64,000 bases of DNA, taken from the NCBI GenBank assembly GCA_035508435.1, contig DATJNA010000228.1, positions 1-64,000 of the forward strand, given 5' to 3'. The notes under the pieces are model-generated. The model was not told the DNA's origin, did not search any database, and saw only the letters and a list, made by a program, of their open reading frames with translations. Source of the DNA: JASHVB01 sp035508435. GTDB lineage: Bacteria > Pseudomonadota > Alphaproteobacteria > Acetobacterales > Acetobacteraceae. The position numbers were made by a program, and so were the translations under genes. Below, piece after piece: positions 22,350 through 31,375 of the stretch (position 1 is its first letter; each line of letters starts with the position of its first letter).

Positions 22350-23006
22350 ATGAGTTCGGCAAGCCGACAGGCTCATGCGCGATCGCTTGCTCCAGGCACG
22401 CGTGCCTGGGTGCGGCTGCCCTCGGGCCGGCGGCTCGATCTGCTGGACCCGACCCCGTTTGACTGGGCGGACGAGGACCTCGCCTTGGGGTTGGCGCGCA
22501 CCTATCGTTGGGGCGGGCACTCCGCCTGGCCGCTGCCGTTGTCGGTGGCCCAGCACAGCCTGCTGGTATTGGCCTTGCGCCGCGCCCGCAGCCTCACCGG
22601 CCTGTCCGATGCCACCGCGCGGCGGGAACTGCTGCATGACGCGGACGAAGGCTTGCTGGGGTTCGACCCGATCTCGCCGCTGAAGCCTTTTCTTGGCGCG
22701 GGATACGCGGCGTTGGCTGCGCGGCTGCAGGCGGCGATCGCACAGCGGTACATGCTCGACAAATGGCAGGCGCAGGACCGCCGCGCGCACAAGCAGGCGG
22801 ATCGGATTGCTGCGGCATCGGAGGCGGTGCATGTCGTGGGCTGGAGTGCCGAGGAAGTGCGGCGCGTGCTGCGCATCACGGAGCAAGCGGTGGATGTCGA
22901 TCCACTCGCCGGTTGGTTCGGTACCGCATCATGGCAACCATGGGATGCCGCGGTGGCTGCCGAGCGTTTCCTGCACGTACTGCACGCCCTGTCGCCAAAA
23001 GCTTAG
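22350..23006 (+). CDS. HD-domain phosphohydrolase
   Basis: This 218-residue protein has the HD pattern of YfbR-like 5'-nucleotidase-type proteins: SVAQHSLLVLAL supplies the first His, and LLHDADEGLLGFDPISPLK supplies the HD pair and the region that reads 'HDA-E...D-PSPLK' in relatives. A following Asp in LRITEQAVDVDPL is a candidate last ligand. It may hydrolyse nucleotides, which would suit its position opposite upp, but the substrate is inference. The ATG at 22350 is used; an in-frame TTG four codons upstream is possible. Confidence 0.72.
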   Translation: MSSASRQAHARSLAPGTRAWVRLPSGRRLDLLDPTPFDWADEDLALGLARTYRWGGHSAWPLPLSVAQHSLLVLALRRARSLTGLSDATARRELLHDADEGLLGFDPISPLKPFLGAGYAALAARLQAAIAQRYMLDKWQAQDRRAHKQADRIAAASEAVHVVGWSAEEVRRVLRITEQAVDVDPLAGWFGTASWQPWDAAVAAERFLHVLHALSPKA

Positions 23007-23028
23007 CACTGCCCTACCGGATAATCGC

Positions 23029-23072
23029 TTCGCTCGCAGTCCTCGCAATGACGGCGGACCGCTCGCAATGAC
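23029..23072. repeat. partial GTCATTGCGAG-family repeat (right end only)
   Basis: Contains CGCTCGCAGTCCTCGCAATGAC followed by a second CGCTCGCAATGAC, which match the right end of the dispersed repeat but have no left arm. It lies just after the HD hydrolase stop, so it is probably a truncated copy. Confidence 0.55.
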
Positions 23073-23121
23073 CGGTGGGCGCGACGGGAGGTGGCATCCG
23101 TCTCCGGCCAACCTCCCGCTG

Positions 23122-23973
23122 TCACCCCAGCGCATCGGCAAGCACCCGTCTCGCCTCGATCACCCGCGGCAGCGCCTGCGCTGGCGGCATGTCAAGCGGC
23201 GCGGCAATGTTGAGATGCGTCACGCCCGCTGCCTGAAGCACCTTTGCCACGGCAATCCACGCCGCGGGCCCGTCGTCACCGGCAACCAGCGGCCCACGCA
23301 CCATCATCGTCTGCGGGTCGCGCCCCGCTTCCTGCATGTACCGCCGCAACCGCGGCAGATGCGGCGTGGGATCGCCCATCGACATCCATCCATTGGCCAG
23401 CCGTGCGACGCGACGCAACGCCGGCTCACCCGTTTCTGAACCGAACCAGATCGGGATCGCCGGCACTCCGGCGCGATTGAGCCCGACATTCTCGAGCGTG
23501 TGGTACTGCCCGTCGAACGTCACATAGGGCTGCGACCACAGCAGCTTCAGCACGCGCACCTGCTCTTCGATCCGCCGGCCACGGTCGCGGAAGTTCTGTC
23601 CCAGCGCCGCGTATTCCGCCGCATTCCAGCTCAATCCGACGCCCAAAGCGAACCGGCCGCCGCAGATCAGAGCCAGCTCCGCGGCTTGCTTGGCGACCAG
23701 CACTGTCGGCCACGCAGGCAGGATCAGAATGCCGGTGATGAAGCGCAGCCGGCGTGTGGCGGCCGCAAGGAAGCTGAAGGTGACGAACGGATCGTAGAAC
23801 GGCCCGGCATATTGCCGGCTCGGCCGCTGCGGATGGGTGCCCGCGGGCTGCGCCATGACGTGGCCGCTGGTGGAGGTGAAGTCGAAGCCGGCAGCCTCCA
23901 AGGCGGCGGCGTAATCCGTCGCCGCGTTGGGGTCGGCAAAGGCGGTGATCGGCAGCGCGCTCCCGTATTGCAT
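23122..23973 (-). CDS. LLM-class flavin-dependent oxidoreductase
   Basis: This 283-residue protein is a luciferase-like monooxygenase fold (bacterial luciferase/F420 group). Family blocks are FYDPFVTFSFLAAATRRLRF, TGILILPAWPTVLVAKQAAEL, GGRFALGVGLSWNAAEYAAL and a C-terminal IPIWFGSETGEPALRRVARLANGW. It should use reduced FMN or F420 to oxidise or reduce a small substrate; neither is determined. The ATG at 23973 follows GAGG, and the in-frame codons upstream are not protein-like. It is the most divergent of the four LLM genes in this window. Confidence 0.85.
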   Translation of the reverse strand: MQYGSALPITAFADPNAATDYAAALEAAGFDFTSTSGHVMAQPAGTHPQRPSRQYAGPFYDPFVTFSFLAAATRRLRFITGILILPAWPTVLVAKQAAELALICGGRFALGVGLSWNAAEYAALGQNFRDRGRRIEEQVRVLKLLWSQPYVTFDGQYHTLENVGLNRAGVPAIPIWFGSETGEPALRRVARLANGWMSMGDPTPHLPRLRRYMQEAGRDPQTMMVRGPLVAGDDGPAAWIAVAKVLQAAGVTHLNIAAPLDMPPAQALPRVIEARRVLADALG

Positions 23974-24040
23974 GGCGTGACCTCGGTTTGCCTGGGCAGT
24001 GTGTTGCCAAGCGCCGCGGCATGACAATGCCGCGCCTGCG

Positions 24041-24128
24041 CGGATGGTCCGCTGCTGCCTGCATGGCCCGCTCCCGCCTGGATGGGTCGCCTCTGCCCGA
24101 ATGGTCCGCCTCTGCCTGGAGGGTCCGC
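24041..24128. repeat. 19-20 bp tandem repeat in a divergent promoter region
   Basis: About four and a half imperfect copies of GGATGGTCCGCCTCTGCCT begin near 24041, 24061, 24080, 24099 and 24118. They lie between the leftward LLM gene (start 23973) and the rightward aspartate decarboxylase gene (start 24263), upstream of both. Confidence 0.7.
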
Positions 24129-24262
24129 ATCGTACGCCAAGCGACCGGCGTGAGCTGAGATCGGCATAACCGCGAGGCAGCCGATTTGATCCGCGTCAAT
24201 GCGACCTGCGTCGGGCCTCCTTATCTCCCACATCCAGTCAACATCGGCAGGGAGGCACGGTG

Positions 24263-25948
24263 ATGCCGGCACCGTCGGCGGACGCCCTGGGGACGGCGCC
24301 GCAGGATCTCAACCTGCGTCGCTATGAACATATGAGCCCGTTTGAAATCAAGGATGAGCTAATTCGCCTGGCGCGAACGGATGGTCAGGCGGCCGCGCAC
24401 ATGTTTCTCAATGCGGGACGCGGCAATCCCAACTGGATCGCCACACGTGCCCGCGAAATCTTCTTCCTGCTCGGCCAATTCGGCATCGAGGAGGCGACCA
24501 GCGCCATGATGCATCCGGCCGGCATCGGCGGCATGCCACGCGCTAACGGCATCGCCGAACGGCTGCGTACCTGGCTCAGTGGTCAGGATTCCACCGCGGC
24601 GCCCGTCGCCTTGTCACTGCTGGATTTCGCCATTGGGCGCTTCCAGTTCCAACCCGACGCATTCGTGCACGAACTGGTCGACGCCATTATCGGCGACAAC
24701 TATCCGGTGCCCGACCGCGTGCTAGGGCACGCTGAGCAAGTTGTGCATGCCTATCTGCTGCAGGCGATGTGCGGTCCGCCGTATCCGTCCGGCCGGTTCG
24801 ACCTGTTTCCCACCGAAGGCGGTACCGCGGCGATCTGCTACATTTTCCGCTCGCTGAAAGCCAATGGCCTGTTGCTGCCCGGCGATCGCATCGCACTTGG
24901 CACGCCGATCTTCACACCCTATCTGGAAATCCCCGAACTGGAGGATTACGGACTCCACCCGGTGTATGTGAACGCGCCGGAGGATAACGATTTCCAGTTC
25001 ACCGACACGGAATTGTCGAAATTGACCGATCCGGCGGTGAAGGCGTTCTTCCTGGTCAATCCCGGCAATCCGACTTCGGTTGCGATCAGCCCGGAGGTAC
25101 GCGCCAAGCTGGCTGAGCTGGTGCGCACCAGGCGGCTCGACCTCATCCTCATCACCGATGACGTTTATGCGACGTTCGTCGATGATTTCCGCTCGCTGCT
25201 GGCGGAGCTGCCGCTGAATACCATTGGCGTATACTCGTACTCGAAGTATTTTGGCTGCACCGGATGGCGGCTTGGCGTCATCGCCCTCCACCAGGACAAT
25301 GTCATCGACCGCCAGATCGCCGCGCTGCCCGAACTCGAGCAACAGAGGCTGGATCAGCGTTATGGGATGCTGGCGCTCGAACCGCGCAAGATGCGCTTCA
25401 TCGACCGTATGGTGGCAGACAGCCGCGACGTCGCACTGAACCACACCGCCGGCCTGTCGCCGCCGCAGCAGGCGATGATGACCCTGTTCTCGCTGGTCGA
25501 ACTGGCGGACCACAAGCGCGCCTATCGTCAGGCCTGCATCGCCATCCTGCGCCGGCGGGTCGCCGCGTTGGTCGACGGCCTGGGCCTGGAGGCAAAGCCC
25601 GGCGCTCTGTTTGATAATTACTACGGCCTGATAGACATCGAGTTTTGGCTACGCAAATACCTGGGCAATGACGTGGCACGGTTCATTACCGAGACGGTAC
25701 ATCCACTCGACATCGTGTTTCGCCTGGCCCGCGATCACGGCATCGTCTTGCTGAATGGTGGCGGATTTCATGCCCCGGACTGGTCCGTGCGCGTGTCGTT
25801 CGCCAATCTGGACGACTCCGTCTACGACAGGATCGGCGACGCGGTGCGCACTATCGCGCACGGCTATGTGGCGGCGTACCGCGCCGCACATCCCACGGAC
25901 GGTGGCAGCGTACCGGAGGCTGTCTGGCCCTGGCAGGCAATCGATTGA
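24263..25948 (+). CDS. asdA: bifunctional aspartate aminotransferase / aspartate 4-decarboxylase
   Basis: This 561-residue PLP enzyme is far longer than ordinary aspartate aminotransferases (about 400) and matches the aspartate beta-decarboxylase family. The PLP lysine is in YSYSKYFGCTGWRLG (about residues 319-333). NPGNPTSVAISPE and ITDDVYATFVDDF are the cofactor-binding segments, and FSLVELADHKRAY lies in the C-terminal third. It releases CO2 from the beta carboxylate of L-aspartate to give L-alanine and also transaminates. The ATG is preceded by GGAGG at seven bases; a GTG one codon earlier is less well spaced. No AspT-type antiporter is adjacent, so a role in proton-motive decarboxylation is not supported here. 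Confidence 0.88.
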   Translation: MPAPSADALGTAPQDLNLRRYEHMSPFEIKDELIRLARTDGQAAAHMFLNAGRGNPNWIATRAREIFFLLGQFGIEEATSAMMHPAGIGGMPRANGIAERLRTWLSGQDSTAAPVALSLLDFAIGRFQFQPDAFVHELVDAIIGDNYPVPDRVLGHAEQVVHAYLLQAMCGPPYPSGRFDLFPTEGGTAAICYIFRSLKANGLLLPGDRIALGTPIFTPYLEIPELEDYGLHPVYVNAPEDNDFQFTDTELSKLTDPAVKAFFLVNPGNPTSVAISPEVRAKLAELVRTRRLDLILITDDVYATFVDDFRSLLAELPLNTIGVYSYSKYFGCTGWRLGVIALHQDNVIDRQIAALPELEQQRLDQRYGMLALEPRKMRFIDRMVADSRDVALNHTAGLSPPQQAMMTLFSLVELADHKRAYRQACIAILRRRVAALVDGLGLEAKPGALFDNYYGLIDIEFWLRKYLGNDVARFITETVHPLDIVFRLARDHGIVLLNGGGFHAPDWSVRVSFANLDDSVYDRIGDAVRTIAHGYVAAYRAAHPTDGGSVPEAVWPWQAID

Positions 25949-26118
25949 GCTGTTTTGCCCGGGAGCAACCAACGACGACCCGAAATCAGAGAAGCGCCGG
26001 ACCGCGCGAGCGGCCATGCATGACAAAGCATCATGCGAAACCTGACAAAGGATCCTTTGCCAACGGCAGCCATTGGGACCAGACATGTGCGCGTCGACGA
26101 GAAAATGTCGAGGAGTCC

Positions 26119-26682
26119 ATGCCCGCCTCTCATATTCAGACCCTGCGCGCGATGGCATACAACAACGCGTGGGCGAACCATCGCCTGCTCGCTGCCTGTA
26201 GCAAGCTGACGCAGGCCCATTTCGAAGCTCCGCGGGTAAGTTTCTTTCCATCCATTCAGGCGACCCTGAATCACATCCTGATTATCGATCGCTTTTACGT
26301 TGATGCGCTGGAAGGAGGCACACTCGGCCCGGCCGCGTGGTCCGATCCTATCCCTTGCCGAACCGTCTCCGACCTCCGCCCCGCACAAGCAGCAGTTGAT
26401 CGCCGACTCATCGACTGGTGCGAGGCGCTCGACGAAGCCGCACTCGATCGCGTCATTCGCGTCCACCGGGACACTCACGTGCAAGCAGAGCGCGCGGATC
26501 GCCTCCTGCTGCATCTGTTCTTGCATCAGAACCATCATCGCGGCCAGGCGCACGCCATGCTCAGCGGCACTTCCGTGCCACCGCCACAACTCGACGAATT
26601 CTTCTCCGCAGAGGAGGCGCCATTCCGCGCAGCCGAATTCAGCGAGCTCGGATGGACAGAGGCAGGAATCTGGCGCGAGTGA
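26119..26682 (+). CDS. DinB-family putative metal-dependent enzyme
   Basis: This 187-residue four-helix-bundle protein has three likely metal histidines: NHRLLAA or LNHILIIDRFY in the first half, and the HxxxH pair in LHQNHHRGQAHAML near residue 140. DinB/YfiT proteins bind zinc or nickel and often act as thiol-dependent transferases or hydrolases. The start at 26119 follows AGGAG and begins MPASHIQTLRAMAYNNAWAN, the standard family beginning. The gene is followed 41 bp later by a GNAT acetyltransferase on the same strand. Confidence 0.82.
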   Translation: MPASHIQTLRAMAYNNAWANHRLLAACSKLTQAHFEAPRVSFFPSIQATLNHILIIDRFYVDALEGGTLGPAAWSDPIPCRTVSDLRPAQAAVDRRLIDWCEALDEAALDRVIRVHRDTHVQAERADRLLLHLFLHQNHHRGQAHAMLSGTSVPPPQLDEFFSAEEAPFRAAEFSELGWTEAGIWRE

Positions 26683-26723
26683 TGGTGATCAGCCGATAGA
26701 TTACGAAGTTTGAAGGTTCGGTC

Positions 26724-27272
26724 ATGATCCGCGATCGGCAGGTGGATTACGTGGCTACCCAGATTGCAATCCGCTTATTTGCCGACGATGACACTCCCCA
26801 GGTCCGGCAATTATTCATTACCGTCAACCAGCTTCTCAGCCCACCTGAGCTGCGCGACGCGTTCGAAGCATACATCGAACGCGCTCTGGCCGATGAAATT
26901 GATGGCATTTCGGCCTATTACGGCGACCGGAAGGGTGGCTTCTGGGTGGCCGCCGCAGGTGATGAGATCATCGGCACCTTTGGCCTCGAGCCCGCCCCGG
27001 AACAAGCGATGGAGTTGCGGCGCATGTATGTCAAGCCGTCGGCTCGACGGCGAGGCATCGCGAGGCGGATGCTCCAATATGCCGAAGACGAGTGCCGCCG
27101 ACGCAACATTCGTTGTCTCCAGCTCAGCACGGCGGCAATCCAAACCGCCGCGCTTGCCTTGTACAATGCCGCCGGCTACGACCTGGTGCGAGAGGAAATT
27201 GCTGACACACTGAGCAATAAGACAGTGGGTTCCGGGCTTCGCCGCTACTTCTTCGAGAAAGTGCTCCGTTAA
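26724..27272 (+). CDS. GNAT-family N-acetyltransferase
   Basis: This 182-residue protein has the GNAT fold. The acetyl-CoA pyrophosphate loop lies in LRRMYVKPSARRRGIARRML (about residues 96-115, R-R-x-G-x-A type). GFWVAAAGDEIIGTFGLEP supplies strands 3 and 4, and ALALYNAAGYDLV is the C-terminal helix-strand. The substrate is unknown. It is probably co-transcribed with the DinB gene and converges with the dicarboxylate symporter gene 31 bp downstream. Confidence 0.8.
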   Translation: MIRDRQVDYVATQIAIRLFADDDTPQVRQLFITVNQLLSPPELRDAFEAYIERALADEIDGISAYYGDRKGGFWVAAAGDEIIGTFGLEPAPEQAMELRRMYVKPSARRRGIARRMLQYAEDECRRRNIRCLQLSTAAIQTAALALYNAAGYDLVREEIADTLSNKTVGSGLRRYFFEKVLR

Positions 27273-27303
27273 CACCAGGTCGACGCTGGTCTGCCCTGTC
27301 GGT

Positions 27304-28590
27304 TCACTGTGCCGGCGCGTGCAGCTCTGGCCCGCTAGCCCGCGTCAGCTCCGGCGGCATGTCGCTTTCCTGCATGGCACGCCCGCCCAGCTTCTGCACC
27401 AGCTTCACGGCCACCGTGTTGCCAAACACGTTCACCGCGGTGCGCCCCATGTCCATGAACGCGTCCACCCCGGCGATGATGGCGATCGCCTCGATTGGCA
27501 GGCCAACGGCAGTCAACACCGTCGCCAGCGCGACCAGCCCGCCGGATGGGACGTTGGCGATCCCCTTGCTGGCAATCATTGCGGTGATGATGATGGTCAG
27601 CTCGGAGGACCAGGTCAGTTGCAGGTGATACGCCTCGGCAAGGAATGTGGTAGCCAGGGTGATGTACAAAGTGCTGCCGTCGAGGTTGAAGCTGTAGCCG
27701 AGCGGCAGCACCAGTGACACCACTTTGTTCGGCACGCCCATGGCCTCCAGCTTTTCCATGTGCACCGGTAGCGTGACCTCGGAGGAGCGGGTGGTGAAAC
27801 CCAACAGCACCGGCTCGAGCACGCGCCTGGTGACGGCAATGGGGTTCTCGCCCAGCACGGCCAACACGACCCAGAACACCAGCACCATCAGGATCAGGCC
27901 GACATACATGAGCCCGATCAGCTTCACGAGCGCGCCGATGGTGGCCATCCCCTGGGTGGCGAACAACCACGCCATGATGGCAAAGATCGCATAGGGGGCG
28001 GTCGCGACGATCCAGCCGACGACGCGGAACATCGTCGCCATCACGGCCTCGAGCAAGGCGACGATCGGTCGGCCGGTTTCGCCGATCCGGGCCAGCCCGA
28101 GACCAAACAACACGGCAAACACCAGCGTCGGCAGCACGTGCTGCGCCGCCATTGCGGCGATGGCGTTGGTGGGGATCAGGTCGAGCAAGTATCGCGTCCA
28201 ATCCACCGACAGCGCGAGGTTGCCCGGGATCTTGCCGGTGGCGACGACATTGGCGCCGGCACCAGGGTGGAATACGCCGTTAACGCCCAGCGCGACCACA
28301 ATCGCGAAAAATGATGCGAGGTAGAACCAGACGAACGCGATCACGGCCACGCGGCCGAGCTGGCGTGCGTTCTCGCCCATGCGATAGACGCCCAGCGTCA
28401 CCGCCGAGAAGATCAGCGGGATGACGATCATCTGGATCGCCTGGATGAAGGCGGTGCCGATCGGCTGCAAATGCTTGCCAAGACCCGGCCATTCCACGCC
28501 GACGAGCAGGCCAAGCAGGAGACCAACCAGCATTTGCAGCGGCAGGGTCGAACCGCGGCGCGCGGACGCGCCGTGCGATGGGGCGATCAC
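27304..28590 (-). CDS. dicarboxylate/amino acid:cation symporter (DctA/GltP family)
   Basis: This 428-residue inner-membrane carrier has eight predicted helices and two re-entrant loops. The serine-rich loop is FTTRSSEVTLPVHM, the unwound TM7 motif is GYSFNLDGSTLYIT, and DAFMDMGRTAVNVFGNTVAVKL contains the TM8 cation/substrate residues with the conserved Asp and Arg. It imports C4-dicarboxylates or acidic amino acids with protons or sodium. The GTG start at 28590 has AGGAGG at seven bases; upstream in-frame codons are not protein-like. It is divergent from the M28-like peptidase gene. Confidence 0.93.
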   Translation of the reverse strand: MIAPSHGASARRGSTLPLQMLVGLLLGLLVGVEWPGLGKHLQPIGTAFIQAIQMIVIPLIFSAVTLGVYRMGENARQLGRVAVIAFVWFYLASFFAIVVALGVNGVFHPGAGANVVATGKIPGNLALSVDWTRYLLDLIPTNAIAAMAAQHVLPTLVFAVLFGLGLARIGETGRPIVALLEAVMATMFRVVGWIVATAPYAIFAIMAWLFATQGMATIGALVKLIGLMYVGLILMVLVFWVVLAVLGENPIAVTRRVLEPVLLGFTTRSSEVTLPVHMEKLEAMGVPNKVVSLVLPLGYSFNLDGSTLYITLATTFLAEAYHLQLTWSSELTIIITAMIASKGIANVPSGGLVALATVLTAVGLPIEAIAIIAGVDAFMDMGRTAVNVFGNTVAVKLVQKLGGRAMQESDMPPELTRASGPELHAPAQ

Positions 28591-28739
28591 GTCGTGCCTC
28601 CTTTCCTGGGCCAGTGTCGCCTCCTGCCGCGATTTCGCCGCTGCCGCATTGATATGCGTCAACGAGCGGCCGCCACCGCTTGCCATTCCCTGGCATGGCC
28701 GGCACGCTGCGAGCGATCTCGCGACACAGGAGGCCCCCG

Positions 28740-30389
28740 ATGCCCGATCAACTCCGCAGCTCGCTGTGCAATGCCGTCGATGGGACGGTGCTGATGGGGC
28801 ACATGCAGGAGTTCGCCCGCTGGGTGAAGCTGTCGGGCACGCCGGATGAACTGACCAGCCTGCGATACGTGAAGGCGCGGCTGGACGAATATGGCTACCG
28901 CACGGAGCTGCTGCACCACGACGCGTATATCAGCTTGCCGGGGCGTGCCCGGGTGGACGTGGACAACCAGGTGCTGACCAGCATCACGCATTCCTTCTCG
29001 CGCTCCTCGCCGGCCGAGGGGGTAACGGGTCGGCTGGTCTATGTCGGCGATGGCGCCGCCGAGGATTTCGCCGGCAAGGATGTGCGTGGTGCGATCGTGC
29101 TGACCGAGGGAATCGCCAGTCCGGGACAGGCGGCGAACGCGTCGCGCGCCGGCGCGGTGGGACAGATTCAGATCAGCCCGCATGAGCATTTGCATGAGAT
29201 GTGCGTCTCGCCGGTCTGGGGCAGTCCATCGGCTGAAACGGTAGCGCAATTGCCCTCCACGGTGGTCTGCACGGTGTCGAATGCCGATGGCGGCGCGTTG
29301 CGGGATCGCGTGGCGCGCGGCGAGCAAGCGCGCGTCACGCTGCATGCGGAAGTCGACAGCGGCTGGCGGCAGACGCCAATTCTGGTGGCGGAGCTGGATG
29401 GGCCGGATGCGGACGGGCCGTTCGTGTTGTATTCGGGCCATCACGATACCTGGTACTACGGCGTAATGGACAACGGTGCCGCGAACGCGACGATGCTGGA
29501 AGTGGCGCGCCTGATGGCGCCGCAGCAGGCGAAATGGCGGCGCGGGTTCCGGCTGTGCTTCTGGTCAGGCCATTCGCACGGACGGTATTCCGGCTCGACC
29601 TGGTACGCCGACCAGCATTGGGATGAACTGGAACGCCGCTGCGCGGTGCACGTGAATGTCGATTCCACCGGCGGGATCGGCGCCACGGTCTTGGAGCATG
29701 CCGCTGCTGCACCGGAGCTGCTGGCGCTGGCGGACGAGGCAATCGGTGAGCAAACGGCTGCGAATTATGTGGGCAAGCGGATGTCGCGGTCGTCGGACCA
29801 GTCCTTCTGGGGCATCGGTATTCCCGCGATGTTCGGCGCGCTGAGCGAGCAACCGCCGGCACCGGTGAAGATGCGCAATGCACTGGGTTGGTGGTGGCAC
29901 ACGCCGCACGACACGTTGGACAAGATCGACGAGAAGAACCTGGTGCGCGACACCAAGGTGTTCGTGCATACGCTGTGGCGATTGCTCTCCGATCCGGTGC
30001 TGCCGCTGAATTTTGTCACGCATGCGCGGACGCTCTCGGAGGAACTGGAGAATATCGGCGGAGCGCTGAACGGACGTTTTGCGATGGACGGCCTGATGGC
30101 CGCGGCAGAGCGACTCCGCGATGCGGCAGCGGCAGGCGGGCACGGCGATGCCGCACTGATGCGCGCGTCCCGCGCGCTGGCGCCGGTGTATTACACGTCC
30201 GGCGATCGTTTCGCGCATGATCCGGCGTTGCCTCTGCCGGCGTGGCCGGTGCTGCAGCCACTGCGCGACCTGGCGAAGACCACAGCGGGGAGCGATGCGG
30301 CACACGCTTTGACCGTCAGCGCGGTGCGCGGGCGGAATCGGCTGTTGCACGCGTTGCGCGAAGCGACGGCGGCGCTAAATGCCGGGTAA
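28740..30389 (+). CDS. M28-family metallopeptidase-like protein with altered active site
   Basis: This 549-residue protein has a PA-domain-like insert (about 95-200) and an M28 aminopeptidase fold. Zinc ligands are visible as HxD in SGHHDTWYYG (His234, Asp236), Asp244 in VMDNGAAN and a further Asp in VHVNVDSTGG. The usual Glu-Glu pair that provides the catalytic base and a ligand is replaced by WSGHSHGRYSGSTWYA (about 276-289), so no Glu stands there. A tail with WWWHTPHDTLDKID supplies the last His. It may be a subfamily with different chemistry. AGGAGG precedes the ATG. The last codons and stop lie inside a 42-bp repeat array. Confidence 0.8.
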   Translation: MPDQLRSSLCNAVDGTVLMGHMQEFARWVKLSGTPDELTSLRYVKARLDEYGYRTELLHHDAYISLPGRARVDVDNQVLTSITHSFSRSSPAEGVTGRLVYVGDGAAEDFAGKDVRGAIVLTEGIASPGQAANASRAGAVGQIQISPHEHLHEMCVSPVWGSPSAETVAQLPSTVVCTVSNADGGALRDRVARGEQARVTLHAEVDSGWRQTPILVAELDGPDADGPFVLYSGHHDTWYYGVMDNGAANATMLEVARLMAPQQAKWRRGFRLCFWSGHSHGRYSGSTWYADQHWDELERRCAVHVNVDSTGGIGATVLEHAAAAPELLALADEAIGEQTAANYVGKRMSRSSDQSFWGIGIPAMFGALSEQPPAPVKMRNALGWWWHTPHDTLDKIDEKNLVRDTKVFVHTLWRLLSDPVLPLNFVTHARTLSEELENIGGALNGRFAMDGLMAAAERLRDAAAAGGHGDAALMRASRALAPVYYTSGDRFAHDPALPLPAWPVLQPLRDLAKTTAGSDAAHALTVSAVRGRNRLLHALREATAALNAG

Positions 30390-30520
30390 GCTTCGCGCAC
30401 GCCGGCGGTATCCATGTCGCTGGATGAGCTTTGCACACGCGACGATACCCCACGTTGAACGCCGGATGAGCCATGCCCATACTGGCGATACCCACGTCGA
30501 CTGCCGGATGAGCGTTACGG
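30381..30520. repeat. imperfect tandem array, about 42-bp unit
   Basis: Units begin GCCGG(A/G)T(G/A)AG at 30381, 30419, 30461 and 30503, giving steps of 38, 42 and 42 bp; the second half of each contains GCGATACCCACGT or a close variant. The first unit contains the stop codon of the M28-like gene, and the last ends just before the convergent SDR stop codon. Confidence 0.75.
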
Positions 30521-30521
30521 G

Positions 30522-31277
30522 TCAGACCACCAGACCACCGTCGACATGCAGCATCTGGCCGGTGATGTAGCCCGCCGTGGGTGACGCCAGGAATGCCACC
30601 GCCGCGGCGACGTCCTCCGGCAGACCGATGCGGCCGAGAGGAATGCGTTCCGTCTGTTTTGCCAATACGGCCGGGTCGATGGCGCGATGCGCACCGCTGT
30701 CCTTGCGGATGAACCCCGGCACGACCGCGTTCACCGTCACGCCCGCTGGCGCGAGTTCGATTGCAAGCGCGCGCACCAGCGCCTCGAGTGCCGCCTTGGC
30801 CGCGGCCGACGCCGGAAACAGCGTGACGTCCGGACGGAACACGTGCGCGGCGAAGCTGGAAATGGCGACCACGCGCGGATGCCGCCCCGCGCGCAGATGC
30901 GGCATGGCAGCACGCGCGAGGCGAAAGAACGCACCATGAATGGCTTCCATGGATGCGGTCATCGCTGTGTCAGTCAGGTCGGCCATTGGCGTGCGGTCGG
31001 CGAAGCCCGCATTGCTGACCAGTACGTCGAGGCCGCCGAAGGTTGCAACGGCCGCCGCAACCAATGTCGCCGCCACATTGGGTTCGGCAAGATCGCCCAA
31101 GGCGACATCGGCCTCGGCGCCGGCCGCACGCACTTGGTCGGCCACGGCTGCCAGCGCGTCGCGGTTGCGGCGGGTGTGCAGCAGGATTGCCGTTCCAGGC
31201 GCGGCAAGCGCGCGACAGACCGCGGCGCCGATGCCGCTGGCCGCACCAGTCACCAAGATCACGGATCGATAGTTCAT
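30522..31277 (-). CDS. short-chain dehydrogenase/reductase fold protein lacking the catalytic Tyr
   Basis: This 251-residue protein has a normal SDR cofactor motif (TGAASGIG at residues 10-17), LVSNAG near 88 and the C-terminal GYITGQMLHVDGG. The catalytic Ser is present in AISSFAAH, but the YxxxK motif reads SAAAK: the codon at 30807-30809 is TCG (Ser) where Tyr is expected, with Lys kept at 30795-30797. The closest aromatic residue is Phe three positions before that Ser. It may use another acid, bind cofactor without catalysis, or be inactive. The start at 31277 lacks a strong ribosome site. It lies 98 bp from the receptor gene. Confidence 0.83.
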   Translation of the reverse strand: MNYRSVILVTGAASGIGAAVCRALAAPGTAILLHTRRNRDALAAVADQVRAAGAEADVALGDLAEPNVAATLVAAAVATFGGLDVLVSNAGFADRTPMADLTDTAMTASMEAIHGAFFRLARAAMPHLRAGRHPRVVAISSFAAHVFRPDVTLFPASAAAKAALEALVRALAIELAPAGVTVNAVVPGFIRKDSGAHRAIDPAVLAKQTERIPLGRIGLPEDVAAAVAFLASPTAGYITGQMLHVDGGLVV

Positions 31278-31375
31278 GGAGAGGCACTCATAAGGCCGCA
31301 TCGTGGGTGCAATTCTCGCCAATGCAATGCGGCGGCGAGCAGGCCCGCCGCCGCGCTTTGGCACGTCCGGGCCTG

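Noticed and set aside
30381..30520. Possible CRISPR array between the M28-like and SDR genes
   Set aside because: Units are imperfect over their full length and the variable parts are not unique spacers of constant size.
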